A DNA stretch of 64,000 nucleotides from Bacteroidota bacterium (GTDB taxonomy: Bacteria > Bacteroidota > Bacteroidia > Bacteroidales > FEN-979). Both the position numbers and the translations under genes were made by a program. The stretch lies in NCBI GenBank assembly GCA_026391795.1, contig JAPLDI010000017.1, positions 40,992 through 104,991 of the forward strand, read 5' to 3'. How positions within the stretch are numbered: position 1 is the stretch's first letter; every line of letters starts with the position of its first letter. Positions 43,677 through 50,994 of the stretch are shown in pieces. Below the pieces are notes generated by a model that was not told the DNA's origin, searched no databases, and worked only from the letters and a program-made list of their open reading frames with translations.

Positions 43677-44378
43677 ATGAAATTAATTGTTTTTGCTGGC
43701 CCGCCAACCTGCGGGAAGACAACCGTAATCCGGCAGGTCATCCGGAGAATGATAAAGAACGGACATAAACCTTCCTATATAAAGATTGACGTGCTTTATG
43801 CCGATGAGGACGAAATCATTAAAAAGGAGTTCGGGATACCCACGCACAAGGTCTATTCGGGTGAGCTTTGCCCGGATCACTGCAATGTGGTCGTTCTGGA
43901 TGAGGCCGTTGAATGGGCTGAAAAAGCAGGTTCCGATTTCCTCTTCGTGGAAACTGCCGGTTTGTGCCTCCGCTGCTCGCCCTACGTTGAAAATTCACTG
44001 GGGATCGTCGTCCTTGAAGCAACCAGCGGAATGAACCTTCCCCGCAAAGTCGGCCCCATGCTTACCATCGCCGATATTGCCGTGATCACGAAGATCGACC
44101 TGGTATCACAGGCAGAGCGGGAAGTCTTCCGGTATGGTGTTACCAAGGCTGCACATGATGTTGCCGTGATGGAGAGCAATGCCCTTTACGGGATCGGCAT
44201 TGATCCAATCGTAAGAAGGATTGAAAAGATCAAGGAGATCGAAATGCCTATGTTCCTCCGCGGTAACCCGCCGGTGGGTACCTGCACCATCTGTGTCGGA
44301 AAAAAAGAGATCGGTGCCAAAAACCATTTCGGTGTCCTGCGTACCATGGAACAGGAACTCTTTTATGTAGGAGAATAA
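43677..44378 (+). CDS. HypB/CobW-like P-loop GTPase with cysteine motifs
   Basis: A 233-residue nucleotide-binding protein of the SIMIBI type. Visible are the P-loop FAGPPTCGKTTV (7-18), switch motif VETAGLCLRCSP and the guanine-specificity motif VITKIDLV. Cysteines in GELCPDHC, CLRCSP and GTCTICVGKKEIG could bind a metal or Fe-S cluster, as in nickel or cobalt insertion GTPases (HypB, CooC, CobW relatives). The gene is tightly packed between the ABC ATPase and the desulfurase, so it likely acts in delivery of a metal or cluster to an enzyme. The target is unknown. Confidence 0.8.
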   Translation: MKLIVFAGPPTCGKTTVIRQVIRRMIKNGHKPSYIKIDVLYADEDEIIKKEFGIPTHKVYSGELCPDHCNVVVLDEAVEWAEKAGSDFLFVETAGLCLRCSPYVENSLGIVVLEATSGMNLPRKVGPMLTIADIAVITKIDLVSQAEREVFRYGVTKAAHDVAVMESNALYGIGIDPIVRRIEKIKEIEMPMFLRGNPPVGTCTICVGKKEIGAKNHFGVLRTMEQELFYVGE

Positions 44379-44383
44379 GATAA

Positions 44384-45547
44384 ATGAGAAGGATCTACCT
44401 CGATAATGCCGCATCCACTCCTGTTGATCCGCAGGTTCTTGAAATCCTTACCAGGACTTCCCTGGAATGCTATGGAAATGCTTCCAGCATGCATTCCGAC
44501 GGCACACGTGCGAAAGAACTCCTGGAGTATGCAAGGTCAGGACTTGCATCGGTCGTGAATTGCCATCCGGAAGAGTTGTATTTCACTTCCGGTGGAACGG
44601 AGGCAAATAACTGGGCGCTGAAAGGATTCTGCCTCGCAAACCGTTCAAAGGGAAATCATATCATCATCTCTTCCATCGAACATGATTGTATCCTGAATTC
44701 GTGCCGTTGGCTGCAGAAGCAGGGATTCATCATCACGATTGTGCCTGTCGACGGGTTTGGCATCACCCAGCCCGACATCCTTGAAAGAGCAATATCCGAC
44801 AAGACAATCCTGGTTTCCGTCATGCATGTAAACAATGAACTGGGAACCATTCAGCCCATTGCAGAGATCGGCCGGATCGCTCATGAAAAGAAGGTAGCCT
44901 TCCATACCGATGCCTGCCAGTCGTTTGGGAAGATTCCACTGGATGCAGGAGAACTGGCGGCGGATATGATCTCGATCAATGCGCATAAGATCTATGGACC
45001 GAAAGGGGTGGGGGCGCTGTTTATACGGAAAGGAACGGATATTGAACCCTTGTTGCATGGAGGCGGACAGGAGCAGGGGATCCGTTCAACCACTGAAAAT
45101 ATTCCCGGTATCACAGCCTTTGTAAAGGCCGCGGAAGTGTGCCATTCCGTGCAGTTTGAAGAACAGGTCAGGATAGATCATCTTTCCGGGAAACTAAGAG
45201 ATAACCTGTTCCGTCGGTTTGAGAATGTGTATTTCAACGGAAGCCCGGAACACAATATACCCGGAATTGTAAATTTTTCCTTCAGCGGGCAGGAAGGCCA
45301 GGCCATACGATTGCTGCTGATGCTGGATGAGGAAGGCATTTCGGTATCCGCCGGTTCAGCCTGTTCATCCAATCATGAAGGATCGGGCGGGTCGCATGTT
45401 TTAAGGGCGATCGGAAGAGACCCTGTGGAATCGCGGGGTGCCGTCAGGGTCAGCATCGGCCGTTATAATACAGAAAGTGACATTGAACAATTTTGTGATT
45501 CATTAACCCGGATCATGCAGAAACTAAATCCTATTTATTCATTTTAA
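44384..45547 (+). CDS. Cysteine desulfurase (NifS/IscS family)
   Basis: PLP enzyme that frees sulfur from cysteine as a persulfide for Fe-S or other cofactors. The 387 residues show YLDNAASTPVDPQV, SGGTEANNWALKG, the PLP histidine region SSIEHDCILNS, TDACQSFGKI, the PLP lysine in NAHKIYGPKGVGAL and the loop cysteine in SAGSACSSNHEGSG. The class I pattern is like NifS. It lies five bases downstream of the GTPase gene and ten before the FeS-domain gene. In this setting it is probably dedicated to the module rather than general housekeeping. Confidence 0.92.
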   Translation: MRRIYLDNAASTPVDPQVLEILTRTSLECYGNASSMHSDGTRAKELLEYARSGLASVVNCHPEELYFTSGGTEANNWALKGFCLANRSKGNHIIISSIEHDCILNSCRWLQKQGFIITIVPVDGFGITQPDILERAISDKTILVSVMHVNNELGTIQPIAEIGRIAHEKKVAFHTDACQSFGKIPLDAGELAADMISINAHKIYGPKGVGALFIRKGTDIEPLLHGGGQEQGIRSTTENIPGITAFVKAAEVCHSVQFEEQVRIDHLSGKLRDNLFRRFENVYFNGSPEHNIPGIVNFSFSGQEGQAIRLLLMLDEEGISVSAGSACSSNHEGSGGSHVLRAIGRDPVESRGAVRVSIGRYNTESDIEQFCDSLTRIMQKLNPIYSF

Positions 45548-45557
45548 ATCTCACCAT

Positions 45558-46256
45558 ATGTCAGAACTGATCAACAATCCAACCGAAATCATAGCGAAAC
45601 TGCCGATGCTCGATTGCGGGGCATGCGGATTTAAAACCTGCGGGGAATTCGCCGCGATCCTACCGGAAGAACCTGATGAACTCAAACGGTGCATTCACCT
45701 GAACGGAAAAAAGAATGGGGTCAACGGAACCAACGGATCGGCAACCTTTGCCATTGACAAGCCGCAAAGCATGGCAGAAAAAATGGGATGGGTTGACAAT
45801 CTCGGGCGACCCTTTGATTTTATTCTCGATTGTTTCGATAATGAACCAGGTCCGAGAGAAACCATACTCCCCTACAATCCTGCACTTGTCAAAGAGCTGG
45901 GCGTTAAAAAAGGGGATGTCATGATCGGCCGGCCCATGGGCATGTCGTGCGGATGCCCGATCACCCATTGCGGGATCGTTACGGATGCTGATGCCCGGAA
46001 CGGCGTTATCAACTGGCAGGTGACTGGTCCGCTAAGGCCCCGGAGCGAAGGCTTCATCGATATCGGGTATTACGTTGCACAAGCCTATGACGGATTGATC
46101 AGGGACGCCAAAGAAGAGATCAGGCTGGGAAAAAGATACTGGTTCCTGCCCCGCAGGTGCATGCTCCAGTGGCGGCACAGCGGACTCGTAAACGCAGTAA
46201 CCCGGATGAAAGATGGTGGTTACAAAGTGAGAATTGAAGGACTCTTTATCGGTTAG
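45558..46256 (+). CDS. FeS-domain protein of the module
   Basis: A 232-residue protein. The N-terminal motif LPMLDCGACGFKTCGEFA with a later Cys (Cys20, 23, 28, 45) matches the small four-cysteine FeS domain (Pfam FeS type) found in CO dehydrogenase/acetyl-CoA synthase components and related redox proteins, expected to hold one [4Fe-4S]. The rest is a unique domain with MGMSCGCPITHCGIV, rich in Cys and His. It may be a cluster scaffold, a carrier or the enzyme itself. It is the last gene of the four-gene operon, followed by a strong terminator. Confidence 0.8.
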   Translation: MSELINNPTEIIAKLPMLDCGACGFKTCGEFAAILPEEPDELKRCIHLNGKKNGVNGTNGSATFAIDKPQSMAEKMGWVDNLGRPFDFILDCFDNEPGPRETILPYNPALVKELGVKKGDVMIGRPMGMSCGCPITHCGIVTDADARNGVINWQVTGPLRPRSEGFIDIGYYVAQAYDGLIRDAKEEIRLGKRYWFLPRRCMLQWRHSGLVNAVTRMKDGGYKVRIEGLFIG

Positions 46257-46276
46257 GTAAAGTTTCCGGAAAAATC

Positions 46277-46318
46277 AAACAGGCACTACAGATGAGACTG
46301 TCGTGCCTGTTTTTTTTT
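46277..46318 (+). terminator. Intrinsic terminator of the Fe-S/metal module
   Basis: Ten-base arms AAACAGGCAC/GTGCCTGTTT with a 16-nt loop, followed by a run of T. It lies 20 bp after the FeS-domain gene and ends that operon; on the opposite strand it could also serve the converging lipoprotein gene. Confidence 0.85.
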
Positions 46319-46368
46319 ATGGAGTTCCGGAACCGGGAATTTCCACAGGTTACCAGGTTGTCTGAATT

Positions 46369-47088
46369 TTATTTTTTCAGTTTGGCATCTTCGATGAGGA
46401 TCTCATAGAAATATCCCGCACCGACATCTTTCTTTACAGCTGCCACTCCTTCAAAGATCACAACATCCCCGACTTTAACACTGTCCTGAGTCGAAATTGT
46501 CAGGTCATATTTATCGCCTTCCTTGGTGCCATCCTGGATGTGCACCCAGTTCTTCTTCATGATCTCTTTTGAGAATTTCACGACCTGGCCGCTTACTTTT
46601 ACGGTTTTTCCGGCAAGCGTATTTTCATTTGCATACAGCTCAGCGATCGACATTCCGCCTACAACCTTCGGCACTTTAATTCCGGGTATCTCCGGGGCGA
46701 TCTGTTTCCCGGCCATCGAAGTCAATGGCTTTTGCGGGGTCGCTTCTGATTTCAGGATGGGCTTGTCGGTGAAATCCTGTACAAAAAAGATGCTTCTGAA
46801 CGTGCGTTTTAATTCTTTGCTTGTAAATTCCTTCATCTCAGCACCCATCTGCCAGTAATAGGTTTCCCCTTCTTTTACTTCCGCCCTCTCGATTGCAATC
46901 CAGTAATCATCTCCATCCGAAGTGGCACGAACATATGTATAATTGCTTCCCTGGATCACTTCTGCCGCGGTTATCTTATGGACTCCGGGAGCCAGGTTGC
47001 TGTCCTTTGAACCTTTGTTTGAGGCACAGGATACTACAATTGCAAGAATAGCCGTTAATAAAACTGTCAGCTTCAATCGAATTTTCAT
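46369..47088 (-). CDS. NrfJ-like OB-fold lipoprotein
   Basis: A 239-residue lipoprotein: signal with lipobox VVSC (Cys21), a first domain (HKITAAEVIQGSNYTYVRA) and a second OB-fold domain (AGKTVKVSGQVVKFSKEI, KNWVHIQDGT, VIFEGVAAV). These WVHIQDGT-type OB domains occur in NrfJ and related proteins beside multiheme cytochrome genes. It is divergent from the cytochrome b gene with 66 bp between, so it probably serves assembly or function of the cytochromes. Cytochrome-linked role is inference from family and place. Confidence 0.75.
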   Translation of the reverse strand: MKIRLKLTVLLTAILAIVVSCASNKGSKDSNLAPGVHKITAAEVIQGSNYTYVRATSDGDDYWIAIERAEVKEGETYYWQMGAEMKEFTSKELKRTFRSIFFVQDFTDKPILKSEATPQKPLTSMAGKQIAPEIPGIKVPKVVGGMSIAELYANENTLAGKTVKVSGQVVKFSKEIMKKNWVHIQDGTKEGDKYDLTISTQDSVKVGDVVIFEGVAAVKKDVGAGYFYEILIEDAKLKK

Positions 47089-47154
47089 AACTTTGATTTT
47101 AGAATTTTCCTTTAATGAAGGGGCAAAATTACATTATTTTCTTATACTCATCGC

Positions 47155-48030
47155 ATGTCAGGAATCCATAAAATTTATCTCGCTATACTGACGCTTTTAA
47201 TCATCGTTACAACAGGTATTCTTGCCTGGATGGGATATTCCTATTACAATCTGCCACTCGAAATCCGTCCCACGCACGAAGAGATCCACCAGCTTCTCAA
47301 ACCCAGCGGAATCCTGGGACATGGATATGGTGTCGTGGGCACGGCATGCATCCTCCTGGGAATTATCTTATACATGCTGCGAAAAAGGATGCGTTCACTG
47401 GCCCGTTTCGGGGAATTGAAATACTGGCTTGAATTTCATATTTTTCTCTGTACGCTGGGCCCTGTCCTGATTCTGTATCATACCTCCTTTAAGTTCGGGG
47501 GATTGGTTGCTATAAGTTTCTGGAGCATGGTGGCCGTATTCTTAAGCGGGATTGTCGGAAGATTCATCTACCTTCAGATCCCCAGGTCCATTGAAGGAAG
47601 GGAACTGACGTTATCGGAAGTCAGGGATTTGAAAACCAACATCGGATCCGTTCTCTCAGGTAATTACAAAATGGATGAAGAAAGTACAAATGTGATTATC
47701 GAGTCTACCAAGAAAAAAGTTGAGTTGCACGTAAACAACATCTTTCTCCGGATGTTAAAAAGATCCATGAATGACCGGAAGACAATCTACAGGGTAAAAT
47801 CCGTATTAAAAAGCAACCAATTGGCCCGAACTGAGTCTAAGAAAATAGTCAAACTGGTCAGGCACGAAATTTCATTGAACCGGCGGATCGACAACCTTCA
47901 GTCAATGCAGCGGCTGTTCAATTACTGGCACGTCGCCCATTTTCCGTTTGCCATTGTGATGCTGGTCATTATGGCCATCCATGTTGTGGTAGCAATATTA
48001 TTCGGTGCCCACTGGATCTTTAAAGGGTAA
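47155..48030 (+). CDS. Membrane cytochrome b-like protein
   Basis: A 291-residue inner-membrane protein with about five helices (near 8-28, 52-74, 90-110, 114-136 and 262-285) and a large soluble loop (about 140-255, basic and Lys-rich). Histidines inside or at the ends of helices (GHGYG, EFHIFL, LYHTS, YWHVAHFPF, MAIHVVV, GAHW) fit binding of two b hemes. It could take electrons from quinol or a reductase and pass them outward. It starts the plus-strand redox operon; the next gene begins three bases after its stop. Confidence 0.78.
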   Translation: MSGIHKIYLAILTLLIIVTTGILAWMGYSYYNLPLEIRPTHEEIHQLLKPSGILGHGYGVVGTACILLGIILYMLRKRMRSLARFGELKYWLEFHIFLCTLGPVLILYHTSFKFGGLVAISFWSMVAVFLSGIVGRFIYLQIPRSIEGRELTLSEVRDLKTNIGSVLSGNYKMDEESTNVIIESTKKKVELHVNNIFLRMLKRSMNDRKTIYRVKSVLKSNQLARTESKKIVKLVRHEISLNRRIDNLQSMQRLFNYWHVAHFPFAIVMLVIMAIHVVVAILFGAHWIFKG

Positions 48031-48033
48031 AGA

Positions 48034-49370
48034 ATGGAACAGCTGATTGAAAACATTGTTATTTATGGTGCAGCCGCCCTGGCCTGCCTTTTGGTCGTAA
48101 TCCTCTATTTGCGCAGGCAGTCGGTAAAATCAAAAAGGGTTGAAGCAAAAATTGCCATTGCCAAAGAGGAGGGGCTTCATGAACCTGTTTCACTTCACCC
48201 GGTTGTGGATCCAAATAAATGCATACAAACCGGGGCCTGCATCGCGGCCTGCCCCGAACATGATATCCTTGGAATTGTAAACGGAAAAGCCACTACGATC
48301 AATGCATCACGTTGTGTCGGACACGGCGCATGTTTCCATGCCTGCCCTACCCTGGCGATCACGCTTGTCATCGGCACAGAGACGCGGGGTGTCGAACTTC
48401 CCCATGTAACCAAGACCTTCGAAACAAATGTTCCGGGCGTTTACATTGCCGGAGAACTGGGGGGCATGGGACTGATTAAAAATTCAGTGAACCAGGGCCG
48501 GCAGGCGGTTGAAAACATCGCAAAAGCAGGTAAGAAACATCGCGGGGATGCAATGTACGACCTGGTCATCATCGGTGCCGGCCCCGCAGGAATAGCAGCC
48601 TCGCTGACTGCAAAAAAACTCCATCTGAAAAGCCTGACGCTCGAACAGGATACCATTGGAGGTACCGTGTTCTCCTTCCCAAGGGCAAAGATTGTAATGA
48701 CATCGCCCATGGATCTTCCTCTTCACGGGAAAATAAAACTCTTTGAGACAAGCAAACCTGAACTGCTGGATCTCTGGAAGGAGGTCCTGACCAAAAATGA
48801 AATACAGATCAGGGAAAATACAAGAGTGGAATCCATCATCCAGGAAAACGGCCATTTTACTGTTGAATCCCAGAAAGGAGAAAAATTCACTTCAAATTTT
48901 GTTCTGCTTTCTATCGGCCGTCGAGGCACTCCAAGAAAACTGGGGATCCCGGGAGAAGGGCTGGAGAAGGTAGCTTACCGCCTCCTGGAAGCCGAGGATA
49001 TCATGGAGAAAGAAATTGTCATTGTCGGAGGGGGGATTCAGCCATTGAGTCTGCCCTTTTACTGGCTGTTCAGAACCATGTGATCCTTTCTTACCGCAAC
49101 GAAGCCTTCAGCAGGATTAAAACGAAGAACCTGGAAAAGATCAATGCCGCCATGAAAGACAAAAGCGTTGATGTGAGGTTTAACACCTCGCTCCTTGAGA
49201 TCACGGCAGAAGATGTGACGATCGCTTCCGCCACAAATCCGGAAGAAAAGCAAAGAATAAAAAACGACTTCGTGTACATCTTTGCAGGCGGCGAACTTCC
49301 TACTCAATTCCTGAAGAAGGTGGGCATTGGCATTACCACGAAATTCGGTGAGGCATTACTTAAGCATTAA
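48034..49370 (+). pseudogene. Membrane Fe-S/flavin oxidoreductase, frameshifted
   Basis: One protein of about 445 residues split by a frameshift: 48034-49083 (349 residues) and 49080-49370. At 49030-49035 a run of six G would have to be seven to join VIVGGG to DSAIESALLLAVQNHVILSYR, the proper NAD(P)-binding sequence, and continue into the second part. Domains: membrane helix (about 7-27), two Fe-S motifs (CIQTGACIAACP and CVGHGACFHACP, with Thr66 and His97 where cysteine is usual), a VYIAGELGGMG stretch, then FAD domain (DLVIIGAGPAGIAAS) and the NAD(P) domain. It would pass electrons between NAD(P)H and the cytochromes. True mutation, slippage or assembly error are all possible. Confidence 0.8.
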
Positions 49371-49404
49371 TAAACAAGTTAATACTTACCCATTTTTGCA
49401 CTTC

Positions 49405-50994
49405 ATGAGCAACCGTATCTCTGCTGGAATCTTTGTGTTGATGTTATTCCTCTGTTGCTCTGCCGGTGCACAGATCTCACCGGGCAGCCTGGCAGCCGTC
49501 CACTCCCAGCTGGAAGGAATGTCGAACTGTACGAAATGCCATGAGCTGGGAGATAAAGTAACCAACGCCAAATGCCTTGCCTGTCATACAGAAGTAAAAG
49601 CAAGGACCGATCTGAACAAAGGGTATCATTCATCGTCAGAGGTTCGCGGGAAAAGCTGCACAAGCTGCCACAATGACCATCACGGGGTGAATTATCAGAT
49701 CCTGCGTTTTGATAAAGACAAGTTTAACCACAACCTGGCCGGGTACCCGCTGACAGGTGCACATGTTAAGAAAATCTGCAAGGACTGTCACAAACCTGCA
49801 TTCATTGTCAACAAGGCGGTCAAAGCAAAAAAATTCACCTACCTCGGGCTTACTACTGAATGCCTCGGCTGCCATGCAGATTATCACCAGAAAACACTTT
49901 CTTCTACCTGCTCAAACTGCCACTTCCCGGATGCATTTAAACCGCTGACAAAATTCAATCATGCCGGTACACGGTTTCCGCTTGAAGGAGGCCACCAGAC
50001 TGTGGAGTGTGTAAAATGCCACCCCATCACAGAGAAAAACGGGGTGAAATTTCAGGCATTTGCCGGTATCCAGTTTGCCGCTTGCACCAACTGCCATGTG
50101 GATGTACACCAGAATAAATTCGGACAAAACTGCAAGCAGTGCCACACGGCGGTTTCTTTCCACGCAATGCAGGGCGTCAGAAATTTTGATCACGACAAAA
50201 CGAGTTTCCGGCTTGAAAGCAAGCATCTCACCGTTCCCTGTGCTTCGTGCCACAAGGCAAGCATCACGGCTCCCCTGAAATTTAAATTCTGCACGGATTG
50301 CCATAAGGATTACCACAACAAACAGTTCCTGACAGAAGGACAGGTGACCGATTGTTCCAAATGCCACGACACAAAAGGGTTTGACCAGTTCTCTTTTACC
50401 ATTGACCAGCACAACGAGGGAAAGTTCAGGCTCGACGGAGCACATCTTGCCACTCCCTGTTTTACCTGCCATAAGAAAACTTCAACATGGAGCTTCAGGG
50501 ATATCGGGATCCATTGTACCGATTGTCATAAGAATATCCACGAAAATACTATTAATACTAAGTTCAATCCGGATGGAAATTGTACGTCCTGTCATAATGC
50601 TTCACAGTGGAAAGAGGTAAAATTTGACCATTCGGTTACCACATTTTCCCTCGCAGGTGTCCATGCGATAAAGGATTGCCGTGTCTGTCATTTCAGGAAA
50701 AACAACACCGGACTTGTGGTACAGGAATTTTCAGGATTGTCGAAAGCCTGTTCAAACTGCCATGAGGATATTCATATAAAACAATTTGAATATAATGGCG
50801 TTACTGATTGTGTAAGATGTCATAACTTTGAGAAATGGAAAATTGACAGCTTCGACCACAATAAAACCAAGTTTAAGCTGGACGGAAAACACCAGAATGT
50901 CGCTTGCGCAAAGTGTCATAAGAAAATTACAGACGACCAAAGAACCTATACACTGTACAAAATAAAGGAATGGAAATGCGTAAACTGTCATTGA
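49405..50994 (+). CDS. 20-heme c-type cytochrome
   Basis: A 529-residue secreted multiheme cytochrome. ATG 49405 gives a signal peptide (FVLMLFLCCSAGAQ). I count 20 CxxCH heme motifs spread over the whole mature protein, one per about 25 residues, the last (CVNCH) at the very C-terminus. Many are preceded by a Phe-Pro-Leu or FRL-type segment with GAH/GKH ligand histidines, as in large c3-like and OmcI-like proteins. It follows the oxidoreductase by 34 bp and its 3' end overlaps the 31-heme gene by 25 bp. Probably periplasmic electron carrier or inner part of an outer-membrane conduit. Confidence 0.92.
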   Translation: MSNRISAGIFVLMLFLCCSAGAQISPGSLAAVHSQLEGMSNCTKCHELGDKVTNAKCLACHTEVKARTDLNKGYHSSSEVRGKSCTSCHNDHHGVNYQILRFDKDKFNHNLAGYPLTGAHVKKICKDCHKPAFIVNKAVKAKKFTYLGLTTECLGCHADYHQKTLSSTCSNCHFPDAFKPLTKFNHAGTRFPLEGGHQTVECVKCHPITEKNGVKFQAFAGIQFAACTNCHVDVHQNKFGQNCKQCHTAVSFHAMQGVRNFDHDKTSFRLESKHLTVPCASCHKASITAPLKFKFCTDCHKDYHNKQFLTEGQVTDCSKCHDTKGFDQFSFTIDQHNEGKFRLDGAHLATPCFTCHKKTSTWSFRDIGIHCTDCHKNIHENTINTKFNPDGNCTSCHNASQWKEVKFDHSVTTFSLAGVHAIKDCRVCHFRKNNTGLVVQEFSGLSKACSNCHEDIHIKQFEYNGVTDCVRCHNFEKWKIDSFDHNKTKFKLDGKHQNVACAKCHKKITDDQRTYTLYKIKEWKCVNCH

